From: Caulochytrium protostelioides
Taxonomy: Eukaryota > Chytridiomycota > Caulochytriomycetes > Caulochytriales > Caulochytriaceae
Assembly: GCA_003615045.1 (NCBI GenBank)
Contig: ML014125.1
Span: 148,034-212,033, forward strand
Direction: 5' to 3'
Length of the DNA: 64,000 nucleotides
The notes under the pieces were generated by a model. It saw nothing but the letters and a program-made list of their open reading frames with translations, was not told the DNA's origin and searched no databases. Position numbers and translations under genes: made by a program. Below, piece by piece: positions 47,201 through 57,378 of the stretch. Every line of letters begins with the position of its first letter. Position 1 is the stretch's first letter.

Positions 47201-49567
47201 GCGCGCTTGCTCGGCCACGACACGCCGTGGACGCGGCTGCCGGCCTCGCCGGGCGTCCGTCTCGCCGCGCAACCCGACGACACGACGCTGCTGTTGCTGC
47301 TCTGCGCGGGCGTCCTGCCGCCCGTCCCGTCCGACCTTGACACGGGCACGGTCGACAGCCCCGGCGGAGACTTGCGCGCCGGCCGCCGCGCGATCCCCGT
47401 GTCGTCGCGCCGCGCCGCCCTTCGGCGGCGGCTGCAGACCGCCGCCGCGCTCGTCGCCGGCCACGCCGACGCCCACCTCGCCTCGACAACGCCCGTTGGC
47501 GCGGCCCTCGGCGCCCTCCAGCGCGACGCCATGCGCGTCGCAAGCCGCTACGCCGCCGACGCCGCTCGCTATGTTCGCCGCATCCTCGACGACGCCGTCG
47601 CCGACGGCCGCTCGACCCGGCGCCGGCACGACGCCGATGGCGCCGGGCACGCCACGCATCCCCGCGCTGCAGCGTCGCCGTCGCCGTCGCCGTCGTCGTC
47701 CGCATCCGATGCCTCGCTGTCGGTTCTCGGCACGGCAGTCTGGGACGCGCAGCCTCGCCCACCACCCTCGCCGCTGCCGCCCTCGCCGGCCATGACGCCG
47801 CAGCGACCGCCACCACCGCCGCCGTCTCCGCCGGCGATGGGTGCGCCGGGTCCACAAGGACGGGCATCGACGGCGTCGTCCCGTCCGGATCGCCCGGATC
47901 GTCAGAATCATCCGGATCATCGGGATCTTGCAGAGCGACAGGACCACCGGACTCGCGTGAGGCGGCCAATGAGGCGGCCACGTCGGAAGGAGCGCAGCCC
48001 TGCGTCCCGTCGCCCAGCGACCGGCCCGGATCCTTTGGCGGCCCCGTCGGCTGATCCAGTCGAGCGGCCCACGATGAAGGCGTCCGCGCCGTGGTCGCCG
48101 CTGGGACCGCCGGCCATCCCGCTCCTGCAGCGATCAGCACGCGCACCGATCCCGGACGCCGTCGCCGTCGTGCCCGCGTTGTCATCGTCCTCCTCCTCAC
48201 CGCCAGCACCGTCTGCATCGTCGCCGGTGCATCTCTCGCCGTCGCATCCGCCGTCGCCACCGCCGCGACGAACGCTCTCGCCCGCACGGCCCGTCGTGCC
48301 ATCAGCCTCGGCTGTGCAGGCCGTCGCGCCCACTCCCGCTCCGCCGGCGGCCCCCGCCGGCTTCACCCAGGACGAGCTCGATATCGCCGAATTGCAAAAC
48401 ACGACGGCACCGGGACAGCACGGCCACGTGGACCTCGATGCCTTTTTAGCCAAGAACCGACTCGTCGGCTTTGGCGACACGGCGTCGCCGCGGATGGAGG
48501 CCGAGCCGCTGTTCGCATCGACCGCGTCAGGACCCGACGCGCCCGCGGAGGTTCGTGCTACGGAGGACTGCATGAACGAAGGGGCGGCCGCGTCCTCGGT
48601 GACTGCTGATGCCGCTGGCGTCGCGTGGGCCGCCCGCGACCCGGTTTCCCCCAAAGCTTCCCTGCGCCGCACCCTGCAGCGTTCCCCACATTCCGCTTCG
48701 CGGCTGGCGGCGTCGATGCAGCGTGCGTCGCTGCGCCGCGCGGCCCATGACGCCGGCCTCTCCCTGACGGCCGCGCGTGGCCACCGGCGGTTGCCCGTCG
48801 ACCGCGACGCGGATCGCGGCGCTGACGGGATCGTGCCGCCGCGCGACCCCGCTGAGGCCGCAGCCGTCGCGCAAGCGGTGCTCGCCGCGCTCGTCTTCAG
48901 CGACGCGCCGCCCGACGCCGCCACGCGCGGCGCACCCGCGGCAGCGTCGATCCCGTATGCGGGGCCCGGCGCTCGCGCGCGGCTGCGGCCGCTGCACCCG
49001 GCCCTGCGCGCCGCCTTGCTCGCGGACGGCGCCTGCCTCTTCTGGGAGCGCGTCGCCTCGCTCGTCCTCGTCCCGCCGGCCTCGCTGCAGCGCGTCGTCG
49101 CGGACCTCGCCGCCTCCCGCCCGCCGGCGTCCGCCGCGGCGTCCGCCGCGCCGGCGGCGGGCGTTTTGCGCGCCGTGCACCAGCACTTCGCGCCGCTGTC
49201 GGCGGCCCTGGACCGCGTGGCGCAGCGCGCGCGCGGTCGACGGCGCCCGCCGGGGCCCGAGCCCACGTGGGGCGGGCTGACGCTCGCGCAGGCCGGTGTG
49301 CTGGTCCGCGACCAGATCCTGCTGCGCAGCGCGCGGCCCCTTGCCGCAACGCAGGCAGGCTCCGTCGCTTCGGTGCCGCATGCCCACGGCTCGCACCGCT
49401 TCTCGCTGCGCCGCCCGCCGCGCCCCGCCTCGCCGCATGCGGCACGGGCCGCGAGTCCCTCCCGTGGTAGACCGCTGGCAGACGACGAGAACGACGAGAA
49501 CGACGACGACGACGACGACGACGACGATGCGCATCCGCTCGCGTTCCTTGATCTGCCTATCGCCTAG
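44264..49567 (+). CDS. Hypothetical 1767-residue helical protein, family not recognised
   Basis: Open for 5.3 kb from the ATG at 44264, the longest frame by far in this region, although the opposite strand also has several 300-450-codon frames because of the high GC. Residues 1 to about 1120 are mostly helical, with Leu/Ala/Trp-rich segments suggestive of an alpha-solenoid (for example a helix LLLHGMQYSLALLAAMRQAAG, then many HEAT-like pairs). Residues about 1125-1360 are Pro/Ser/Arg-rich and disordered. A conserved-looking linker (FTQDELDIAELQN, then DLDAFLAKNRLVGFGD) precedes a further helical part. The tail ends in an acidic run (ten Asp) followed by PLAFLDLP. A DADADVDVDA repeat lies near 685. 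No catalytic motif, signal peptide or membrane segment. A scaffold or transport-factor role would be a guess. Confidence 0.68.
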   Translation: MRAAASARGLHIDVPVTSLWHPAHQTRIQTLATLIWNASVATLTATQTGAGDGGDGAGGDHDARGAAATDAAGGAKPPAVPPGASVHGQADAAASYRPARSRSRHLTPTTSALKAILPDLYQQFGGHLAAAAAAAAAEADAAAAPAATPWSTPEHPAASTYGDPSTWPRPGGARARRDAGVLLLHGMQYSLALLAAMRQAAGAAAGHDLAQHHHRLLLVCFLLFARLVRHLGPGALLAVAQHWQHPGDPAVDPAGPLSVGATAMPDVLANTLAQLLLPTPALRQRPHVSAVLDWHVAALQRGWLASMAPWPRRSPGDPRADRVTRLLRIALVDRFLRRWIRILTADAAPPALPYLARLPHDHRRVVLHALVRFMAFVPVCPERDDAAARAPINGSMAARPPQVLRHIRMLRSPLQLIRQLVQVVLTLAHQHDAAAAEILATLDAMGRALLGTGTAAAAAAPSSPATPDRRGARGALGLAASVIHLDPWDAAASVAPSLSLSRSPSSPSRPPPPPPPPPRALAHTTGALLVALTVAIAPADRSRHAVQEPDLAPLQRWVRALAAPEAAAPRTDRLSGSDRRAVAAWALHLVTSLRHAEPTWPAWTRFFQTMHRDDDIGDATDAPRLRWRPILAQSTIQALLVPPEPTAPLFLLTTIAWWLMRVPPPRCPPPPIRRHGGSHADADADADADVDVDAGADDAATDGTSRELYACVLALLASPRQDVVDLAARALARADAGHAPSGTRGPAAASAPHPYDGLRRALQRELRHVASDGPAHATVTAATAPRRTRDARLGLCQWTAALTWWVVAARAPPRDLLLEHASARDDASLVETPLTAMLLEPQRGSTPTSVARAAAPPSPWAMAWCASFGRWLNAAMLAQTQTLAWKIASRDPRLPGAMTAVALLADVLIVFLDTLRALHLVLPVAAPAAVASPTATATAVVVVAYPLIDRALLAAVLPAMAQLRWGPSDTLRLAVAAAAARLLGHDTPWTRLPASPGVRLAAQPDDTTLLLLLCAGVLPPVPSDLDTGTVDSPGGDLRAGRRAIPVSSRRAALRRRLQTAAALVAGHADAHLASTTPVGAALGALQRDAMRVASRYAADAARYVRRILDDAVADGRSTRRRHDADGAGHATHPRAAASPSPSPSSSASDASLSVLGTAVWDAQPRPPPSPLPPSPAMTPQRPPPPPPSPPAMGAPGPQGRASTASSRPDRPDRQNHPDHRDLAERQDHRTRVRRPMRRPRRKERSPASRRPATGPDPLAAPSADPVERPTMKASAPWSPLGPPAIPLLQRSARAPIPDAVAVVPALSSSSSSPPAPSASSPVHLSPSHPPSPPPRRTLSPARPVVPSASAVQAVAPTPAPPAAPAGFTQDELDIAELQNTTAPGQHGHVDLDAFLAKNRLVGFGDTASPRMEAEPLFASTASGPDAPAEVRATEDCMNEGAAASSVTADAAGVAWAARDPVSPKASLRRTLQRSPHSASRLAASMQRASLRRAAHDAGLSLTAARGHRRLPVDRDADRGADGIVPPRDPAEAAAVAQAVLAALVFSDAPPDAATRGAPAAASIPYAGPGARARLRPLHPALRAALLADGACLFWERVASLVLVPPASLQRVVADLAASRPPASAAASAAPAAGVLRAVHQHFAPLSAALDRVAQRARGRRRPPGPEPTWGGLTLAQAGVLVRDQILLRSARPLAATQAGSVASVPHAHGSHRFSLRRPPRPASPHAARAASPSRGRPLADDENDENDDDDDDDDDAHPLAFLDLPIA

Positions 49568-49840
49568 AGAGCCCTCCCCTCCCCTCGTTCTTTTCTTTAT
49601 TGGTTGCTCGGTGCTGGCTGACCGCGAGCGATCGGACCCGGAACATGCGTGTGTGATTAAATAGAGTCCATTGCCCGAGTGGACGATGTTGATGATGAGA
49701 TGGGATGAGCATTGATAGGCTGGGATCGCGCTGTGCCCGTGTGGCCACGTCAGCGCCGCTCACGAGCGCGGATGAAGCGGGCATGGCCCACCAGAGAGGC
49801 GCGCCATTGAAAGACGGCCTCTCGGTTCGCAGGGTCGCTG

Positions 49841-51139
49841 TTAGGAGGGCAAGTCGGCAGGATGGCTGAGGGCCTGGGCGGCGAGCTGGGCGGGCGGGAT
49901 CGCACAGAGCCCCGGGGTGGTGGCGACGATGCCCTGCCAGTAGGTCTGGAGGTGGATGGCGCAGCGGTAGTGGACGAGGGCGGCGGCGACGACGAGGCAG
50001 TGGAAGATCTGGTGGGAGTGGCCGACCAGGTCGAAGCGGCCGGGCCAGATACACTCGGGCCAGCGCGCCGCGTAGATGACCGCGCCCGTGAGATACATGG
50101 CGCCCATCAGCAGCAGGTCGTCGAAGCCGAGCGCGTGGCGCGTGAACGGCAGCCCGAAGCGCAGCGTGGAGTGGAGCACGGGCACGATCCCGGCGAGGCC
50201 GAGCATGGAGAAGAGCCCCGTGCGGAGCCAGCGGTAGGCGGGCGTCGCGAGGCGGGCGTTCATGACGGCGACCATCGTGCCGATGCCAAAGACGACGATC
50301 GTCCCCAGGTACAGCAGCTGCAGCATCGGCTGGCACAGGAAGGCCCAGTAGACGGGCGGGAAGTACGAGAACACGATGAGCGCGACGATGCCGACGTAGT
50401 CGCAGCGGTTCCATGCCTGCGAGACCTCGCGCGAGTGGCAGCAGAAGAGGTGGAACAGGCCCGAGAGGCCGAGGCAGATGATGGCGCCCGCGAGGAAGAC
50501 GAGCGTGATGACGACGTCCAGGGAGCGCGCGAGGCCCGAGGCATGCGGGCCCGTCGGCGAGGGCGCGGCGGCATCGATCGCGGCAATGTTGCGCAGGTGG
50601 TCCATCACGAGCGCCACCGCGAACCCGACAAACAGCAGGCACCCCACGAGATGCGTGTAGACATTGACGGTCTCGTTGTGGAAGTAGAACAGCGACCACG
50701 TGCACCCGTGGTAGCTCCGTTGGATCTGGCGGTACCCGCGGTAGATGGCGTTGTTGTCGCGGCGCCAGTCCGAGAGGTCGTCGAAGTGCAGCGTCGCGTA
50801 CCACGCGCGCGAGTGGCACAGGTCGTCGGCGGCCTGGCTCACCGCGTGCGAGACCGAGGCCACCGCGCCCGAGACGGCCTGCGAGACCGCCTCCGCGATC
50901 GACGGGCGCCGAGCGCGCTTCGTCGTCGACGGCGGCGGCGTCAGCAGCGCCTCCTGCGGGTCGTCGGGCTTGCCCGAGGCCGACGCCGACGCCGACGCCG
51001 ACGCCGGGCTGGCTGGACCGGGATCGCCGGAGAAGACATCGCCGGAGAGACCGTCGGACGGCGCAGACCGCCGCGATGGCCGCGCGCGCAGCGTCGACCG
51101 ATCCGAGTCCGGGGCGTGGGCTGCCGCGGCGGCGGCCAT
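49841..51139 (-). CDS. PAQR family receptor (adiponectin receptor / Izh2-like)
   Basis: 432 residues from the ATG at 51139 in a perfect GCCGCCATGG context; the frame stays open further upstream without natural-looking sequence. About 130 residues of cytosolic N-terminus (with an Ala/Ser repeat) precede seven hydrophobic segments. Family motifs are present: NETVNVYTHLVG before TM1, LFHLFCCHS after TM2, then NRCDYVGI, and GHSHQIFH before TM7. The His residues in LFH and HSHQIFH are the zinc site of adiponectin-receptor-type ceramidases. Fungal Izh proteins influence zinc and sterol/lipid homeostasis; adiponectin receptors have ceramidase activity. Hydrolase activity here is inferred from the intact His and Asp residues. 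The gene converges with the large unknown gene, 273 bases apart. Confidence 0.95.
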   Translation of the reverse strand: MAAAAAAHAPDSDRSTLRARPSRRSAPSDGLSGDVFSGDPGPASPASASASASASGKPDDPQEALLTPPPSTTKRARRPSIAEAVSQAVSGAVASVSHAVSQAADDLCHSRAWYATLHFDDLSDWRRDNNAIYRGYRQIQRSYHGCTWSLFYFHNETVNVYTHLVGCLLFVGFAVALVMDHLRNIAAIDAAAPSPTGPHASGLARSLDVVITLVFLAGAIICLGLSGLFHLFCCHSREVSQAWNRCDYVGIVALIVFSYFPPVYWAFLCQPMLQLLYLGTIVVFGIGTMVAVMNARLATPAYRWLRTGLFSMLGLAGIVPVLHSTLRFGLPFTRHALGFDDLLLMGAMYLTGAVIYAARWPECIWPGRFDLVGHSHQIFHCLVVAAALVHYRCAIHLQTYWQGIVATTPGLCAIPPAQLAAQALSHPADLPS

Positions 51140-52490
51140 GGCGGCGGCTCGGGGGCGAGAAAGCGGCGGCAGGCACGCGATCGAGCACGTGAACGCGAGA
51201 ACGCCAGCGTCTGTCTCTGGCGGTCGCTCAAGTGACGGCGCTGAACGAGAACGAGGGAGGCGTGCGGCGGCGGCGGACGGCGGACGGCAGGCGAGCCGTC
51301 GTCGTCGTCCAACACGCCGACCCCCGCGCGTCGGACGCCGTCGTGGCCGCCACCATGACACCCAGCAGGATCGCTCGCGTGCTGCCGTGCATCGTACGAG
51401 GGCCGAACCCACGATCAAGAACAGCGCGTATCCGCCTCGCGCGCATGCGGCAAGGTCGATGCCTGTCCGCGGCACCGTCGCGGCCGCTGATGGCCCGCCC
51501 GAGGGCGGCCCTCGCCGCAGCGCGGAGCGGAGAAGGCGGGCCGGTGCCTGTCGCCTCTCGAAACACCGCCCCCCGATGCGGGCTCGGCCTGAACCGGGAC
51601 CATGGCCGCCAAGGCCGCCATGGCCCGCGTGGGGCCCGCGGGGCACGAAGCCGAAGCACGAAGCCAGCACGCAAAGTGGGCCCGCGCGTCGGATCAGGGA
51701 GGCGGAAACCCGTCGTCGGCCGTGTGCCGCAGACGACGCGACGCCCCTTCCCCAGCGCCGCCGCTGAACACTGAAACACGGCGTCCGATCCGACCCCATC
51801 CCATCAGTCACTCAGTGCCCATGCGGCATCACATGGCAGATCACCGCACGGGATCCCTCCGGATCATCATCCGGGACCCGCGTCTACTTCAGAGGCTCCT
51901 TCCCGCTGCTCCGCGCGCCCACGTGAGACGACCGAAAGCTTAATAATAAATGGAAATAAACACACACTATGTACAACGGAACGGAAGCGAACGAGTCAAC
52001 GAAAGGAAACGTCCACGCATAGACGCCGGTCGGTCGGATGAGGAATCAAGGAATGAGAGGAAGAGGCATGAGAAACATGATGAGAGGTTGAGATGCGTTG
52101 GACTGGAATTTGAGTTGGTATCATGATGACGAGAAGACGCATCCTCAATCGAAGCCACCGTCACAAGTGATCCCGCGAGACGATCGTGGGGTGATACACG
52201 GCATCACGGAAAGACTTGGAGTCTCCATGAGGAGCAGAAGATGAACCAACGAGACCAACATGGACAATGGAAGCGAAAAATGCGGGAAAAGGCGGAAAGA
52301 CGCGGCACGCGGCGGTCAACACCCGTCCACAGGCGCGGGTGGCGGGGGCGGAGCAAATTTCACAACGAGGAAGAGGAAACGAAAAGAAACGAAAAAAAAA
52401 GAACAAAGAAAAAGAAAGAGAAACGGGTCTGCGCGCAGTGCACAGCGCCGTATGCACGTGGCGACGCGCCAAGGGGGCATCGGGGTACGC
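51140..52490. other. Intergenic, 1.35 kb
   Basis: Upstream of the PAQR gene and downstream of the cyclin gene, both on the minus strand. The AT-richer part (51935-52160) and a purine-rich tract at 52370-52425 lie on the cyclin side and suit its 3' UTR. The rest should be the PAQR promoter. Open frames are low-complexity shadows. Confidence 0.5.
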
Positions 52491-54059
52491 CTACGTCTGC
52501 GCCACCACCGCGTGCTGGGCGGGTAAACTCGACATCATCCCGAGGGCCGCCGATCCCGACGAGGACGCCGTGGTGGACGAAGCAGATGTGGACGAGGAAA
52601 GCGACTCTACCGACATAAACATCGACTCCATCCCCTTCTGGTGAGTGGCGGCCGACGAGGCGGTCGGCCATGCCTCGTCGGCACGGCGACCGCCGTTTCC
52701 GTACTCGTCATTCAAAGATGCCTGAGCCGTCGTGTGTCCCGCCGAAACAGGCGCCGCAACGTCCGTCGCGGAAAAGGGCGCCGAATCTGTGGTGGACCCG
52801 GTCGCCAGGTTACGACGTGACTGCGAGGCGACCGGCATATCGCCGTTATCATCCAAGTTAATCTGGAAGGCCAGACCAACCCCGAGCGTGTCGCCCACGC
52901 CCGCGTTCTCGATGTCATCGGCGCGTGGTCCGAACAGGCTCTCGAACGGCAGGTCGGACCACCAGCACAACTCCCCTCGCCCGCGACGGGGAGCTGATGC
53001 CGGCGATGACTTGGGCTTGTGGGCCGGGGTGGCCGCCGGGGTCACCATCATGGATGGCCGCTGCACGGCTTTCGGTGAGATGGGCGAGACCGGCTCCACG
53101 TCCGCCGATATGTCTCCAACCTGAGCGCGAGACCCGCTCGAAGCGTTGTGGGTCCACTGCGAGGCCTCTTGCATGTGAAGGGCATATTCCTGCTCTTGCT
53201 GGCGCAGCTGCTTTTCCCGCAAGCGCTGCGAGCTGACCCAGCGCGAGACTTCACGCAAGTAGTCGACCCAGACCGTGTAAGCACTCTGGCGGATCCACAC
53301 GCGATGGTCCATTGCTTTCAAGAACTGACGGTGCTGCTTGTTCAGTTGGCGAAGGGGAATGTGCAGTACGCGGCTCCATTGACGCGAGGTAAACCGGTCA
53401 TCTTCGACGTGAGCCAGCGCCGTAATGAAGGCCGATGTAAAGAGCGATTCCGGCTCGATGCCATCATCGACGTTTTCGTCACGGTAGACACCACCACCCT
53501 GTAGTTGCTCGCGACGCCGACGCTCGGTCAGGACCCGGATGTAGGCCAAGGTCGTCACCAACGCGGGGGCCGTTTTGTGGGGGTAGTAGCTGAAGAGGAT
53601 CCGGGTCAGGCGCGTGACACGGGCTCGGAGCACCGCATAACCGGGATCGGTATCCCACGTCGCCATGATCACGGGTAAGCGCTCGGTCGTATTGGGCTTG
53701 GCCTGCTTCGAGCCACCATTCGCTGGATCGACGCTTCCGTCACACGACGGGGGCCAAATTGCGGACATCATGAATGCAGCAAAGTTGGCGAGCACCGTCG
53801 CGATACGGCCCTCGTGCGGCGTGAGCTGATCGATCAAAGGCGAGACATCGTTCTTGCGATCCCCCGTCGACATAGCGGGGGATTGCTCGTTTGAGGACGT
53901 CATCGGGGAGGCGGATGAGTTGGTGACTGACGCCGATGCCGAGGCAGAAGCGGAGGCCGACGCCGAAGCGGAGAGCGATCCGGAGCCCGACGCGGAGGAG
54001 TGGGAGTGAGATGGGTACTGCGTCGTCAGCGGCCCACGATGGTGCGTGTGAGCGTACGC

Positions 54060-54095
<36 letters not shown>

Positions 54096-54353
54096 TTGCT
54101 GACGGTGGTAGTGTTGGGATGTCTGCTGCTGTGTGTCCTGCGGATAATGGGCCGGAGCGACGCCCGCGTGGTGGGGGTGATGGCCGTTCGGGACGAGCGA
54201 TGCGATGTCGGTAGATGTCGTCGAGCTCACGTCTGCAGGGGCCAGATGAGCCGAGCGTAAATGGGGTTGAGGCTGCGGCTGCGGGGGGTGAGAAACAACG
54301 GAAGAGAACCACGTGCCAGGTTTGATGTCGCGACTCCGTAGCCAGCTCGACAT
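52491..54353 (-). CDS. PHO80/PCL-like cyclin
   Basis: 620 residues, single exon, start at the ATG at 54353. The cyclin box (about 235-390) has the PHO80-type pattern: a helix VTTLAYIRVLTERRRR, then SAFITALAHVEDDRFTSRQWSRVLHIPLRQLNKQHRQFLKA in pieces (about 310-355), and a final VWVDYLREV helix. Such cyclins bind a Pho85/CDK5-type kinase and direct it to phosphate, glycogen, polarity or cell-cycle targets. The flanks are long and disordered: N-terminal His/Gln-rich with about 14 Gln (residues 85-98), then alternating Ser-Ala repeats (about 125-143); C-terminal Ser-rich. The partner kinase is not in the window. Base composition is lower in GC than most neighbours. A pentanucleotide array lies 118 bases upstream of the start. 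Confidence 0.88.
54062..54104. repeat. CTG/TTG trinucleotide repeat coding poly-Gln in the cyclin
   Basis: About 14 CTG/TTG units on the plus strand, read as CAG/CAA on the coding strand. They encode the Gln run in the N-terminal disordered region of the cyclin. Confidence 0.9.
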
Positions 54354-54470
54354 GATGATATGACCCGTGATTCAACAACCGTGATTCGAATCTGAAGGTC
54401 GCAATATCGCCGCAGCGGAGAAGAGGGGAATAAGGAGAAAAAAAAAGGGACCTAGCGATTGGGCGATAGG

Positions 54471-54552
54471 GTCTGGTCTGGTCTGGTCTGGTCTGGTCTG
54501 GTCTGGTCTGGTCTGGTCTGGTCTGGTCTGGTCTGGTCTGGTCTGGTCTGGT
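54471..54552. repeat. (GTCTG)16 pentanucleotide repeat
   Basis: Sixteen essentially perfect GTCTG units (CAGAC on the minus strand). They begin 118 bases upstream of the cyclin ATG, so they probably lie in its promoter or leader. Translated, they give an RPDQT repeat, which is not considered a protein. Confidence 0.97.
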
Positions 54553-55507
54553 GCGATTACGTGGCGTGTGGGATCTGACGCCCGGTTCCAAACGCCCTCC
54601 GCCACGGGTCGCGGCTGTCGGCTCTGCAGCAAAAAGGAAAGACGAAAAGACGATAAAAGCGCGAGCGGCGATGAAGCCGGAGGGGGAGTGTGCGCCCAGG
54701 CGAGCGCTCAACGCAAGAAGGGGGGATCGCGGAAACCAAAGGCAGAGTGATGCAAGCCTACGAAAGGGGAGGAAGGACGGGGGAGGGAGAGTCGCCAAGA
54801 AGGAGGGGCAGCGGAAAGGAGCCGAGAATCGAGACGCAAGACGAGCTTCGACGAGTGGACGCACCAGGTGGCGAGGAATGGGGCGGTGTGCGGGAGCGTC
54901 CAGACACGTAAAAGGGGGATGAAGACACGCCGATGTGCCGTCAACGATCCCGGACCAGCAGCTCTGACGACGATCCAAAAAAAAAGGGCTCACACGCAGG
55001 GCACGGTTCGCCGGGACCGAAGGTCGCCAAGCCGTCACGGTCACGATCGTGCGCTGCGAGTGGGTGGAGGATCCCAGAAGGCTCGGGTCGGCACTCCCAA
55101 TTTTTTGCTCCACGGGCGATGGTGTGCTTGCGGATGGCGATTCAAGAAGGGGGGATCGGTGATTTGACTGGATAATGGATGGCGATGCCCACGGCACTTG
55201 TCGTCTCGATCGAAACCTATGTCACCAAACTGGTTCGGTTTCCACGCAAGCGGCCTATGAGACGACCTGCCAAGCTTTCGGCGAGCGAGCAAGCAAGCAA
55301 GCGAGCAAGTTGCGCAAGTCGGCGAGCAAGGGAGGCAGCGAGGATGTGCACGACGATACGAGCCTGGTCGGGCCAGAGAGGGGGAGAGAACCAGCCACGA
55401 ATGAGTCCAAAAAAAAAAGCTAATTTTCAGATACGGTCCAATCAGAACGATCGATCGATCCGATCCAAGCGCAAGAGAGGAAAGAACCGCTGATCGATCG
55501 CTGGATC

Positions 55508-55532
55508 GATCCGATCCGATCCGATCCGATCC
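55508..55532. repeat. (GATCC)5 pentanucleotide repeat
   Basis: Five GATCC units embedded in a longer GATC-rich patch (about 55449-55545) that contains several self-complementary CGATCGATCG segments. Confidence 0.85.
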
Positions 55533-56269
55533 GGACGATCGATCCAATTCACAGGAGGCCAGCAGCGAACACGGACGATGCGCTGCCGGGTTTTGTCAGA
55601 CCACGTGAGCGTCTCTGTGCGTCCAACGTGGGTCGAAGTGGAGAGCGACGCTGGAGAGCGACGGCTGCAAGGGTGGGATGACGATGAGGAATCGGCGGCC
55701 CATGCATTGACGCTGAGCGCGTCACGTCCTGCGCAGGCCCTGTCATCCCTGTTCCCCCCCTAATCATGACCCCGACGCCGGGCGTCCCGGGTCGTTCGAC
55801 CGCGGTCAGCGCGACCTGTCGGCTATATCCGTTGGCGAGATCCGCCACCCGGATACTTGTGGCCGCGCCCGGCTGTCGGCCGGAGCGAGCCGGGAACCGC
55901 TGCGGGACTCGGACAGCGGCGGCCGTCCCCTCCTGGGTCGGGAATAAGTCCGAGAGCGCCCAGGCGCCGCGCAGCGGACGGCGCCGGTCCGAGGAGGCGT
56001 GATGGCGTGGGGATGGATCTCGGGAACGGACGGGGCCTGGCCCGTGCCCACGGGCCCGGGGCTGCCGTGGCCCGGCGGCCAGCAACGCCCCCGTCACAAC
56101 ACGGCGCCCGCCTACCGGCGCCCGGCACACGGGGCACCCGGGCGGCCTGGCTGCCTGGGGGCTCGACGGTGAAGGACCCAGCGGCCACGTCGCGTACGGG
56201 TCGGGCGCCATCGGGGTTCGGGGAGGGGGATGGGCACGACGGACGGCGGGCAGATCGCAAGGCCCGCGC

Positions 56270-56318
56270 GCGTCAAGCGTCCCGCGTCCCGCGTCCAGCG
56301 TCCAGCGTCCCGCGTCCA
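56270..56318. repeat. 7-bp minisatellite (GCGTCCM)7
   Basis: Seven 7-base units of GCGTCCC or GCGTCCA, the first one GCGTCAA. Non-coding context. Confidence 0.85.
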
Positions 56319-57341
56319 GCCGTGGACGGGGCCAGGCGACGGGGCGTATGGAGCCAGGCTCGGGACGGTCCCGTGGCGCGATGCAGCGCCGCCGTCCGGC
56401 GATAATGAAAGAACAGCAATCGCCGCGGAGGCCGCAATGACGTGACAGCGCGGACGCGTGGACGGCCGGCGCCATGCACGTCCTTCGGCGGGAGTCGGGC
56501 CGCGTCGGGCGTTCAGGCCGCGTCGTGATGCGCCTCCACCGCCGGCCACGGCACCCAAGACATCCACGAGCGAGCGAGCGAGCGAGTCGGCCCCGGGGAA
56601 GGGCGGCCTGCGCCGACACTCACCAGCGAGGGGTCGCCTGAGCCCGGAGAGCCGGAGCCGGAGCCGCCAGCAGGTCATGCACGACCCGTCGTCCAGGCCG
56701 ATCCAGACCCACGAGCCACGTACCCCGGCGTCACGCCACCACCGGGGGTGCAGCAGCGAGGAACCCCACGGCGGAACGGTCATCACGACCCCGCGTCTGG
56801 GCACGGACACGGACAGCGATCGATGAGGCGGTCTCTCGATCCTCCTCAAAGAATCAGAGATCCCCCGTCAAAGAAGGTGGAGGGTCGCGTCTACGTCGGG
56901 GTCCTATAGTAAACAAAGAACACGCGAGCGACGGCGTACTTGAGCCTCGATCCAGGCCTTGCTGGCGATCGCATTCACTTCGCTCCCGAGACCCATGATC
57001 GGCACGCTGCGGCGGCGGCGGTGGCGCCCGGCGGCCCATGAACGTGAGATCGAGTGGAGCATGCGGCGGCAGAACCGTCCACGAGGCGCCCACGCGGTCC
57101 CCGATCGGCCCCGACGTGTCAATCCCTGCTGGGATCAACCACGCATGACCACCGAGCACCGAGCCCGTGCGGCGTTTCTGGTCCACCGCCTTCGTTGCGG
57201 GCGGGTCCTAGCGCTGGCCGGTCCCCATGGGATCATCACGGCCTCCAGGGGTCCCGCCCGTGGACGGTGTCCCTGGTTCGCCTTTCCGTCAGAACCGAGT
57301 ATGCCACGGGGGCGCCCTGGTCGTGTCCTGGAGGCGTGGCC

Positions 57342-57378
57342 CGATCGATCGCCTGGCCGGGGTCCAGGCGATCGATCG
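57342..57378. repeat. Perfect 15-bp inverted repeat with 7-bp loop
   Basis: Left arm CGATCGATCGCCTGG (57342-57356), spacer CCGGGGT, right arm CCAGGCGATCGATCG (57364-57378), an exact reverse complement. It would form a stable stem in single-stranded DNA or RNA. The outer CGATCGATCG is itself a palindrome. No gene nearby explains it. Confidence 0.9.

Noticed and set aside
47103-49534. Minus-strand frames of 335-449 codons opposite the large unknown gene
   Set aside because: Shadows of the longer plus-strand frame; their composition is dominated by Arg/Ala/Gly.
53740-55197. 485-codon minus-strand frame with an RPDQT repeat
   Set aside because: The repeat is the translation of the GTCTG pentamer array; the frame overlaps the cyclin gene on the same strand in another phase.
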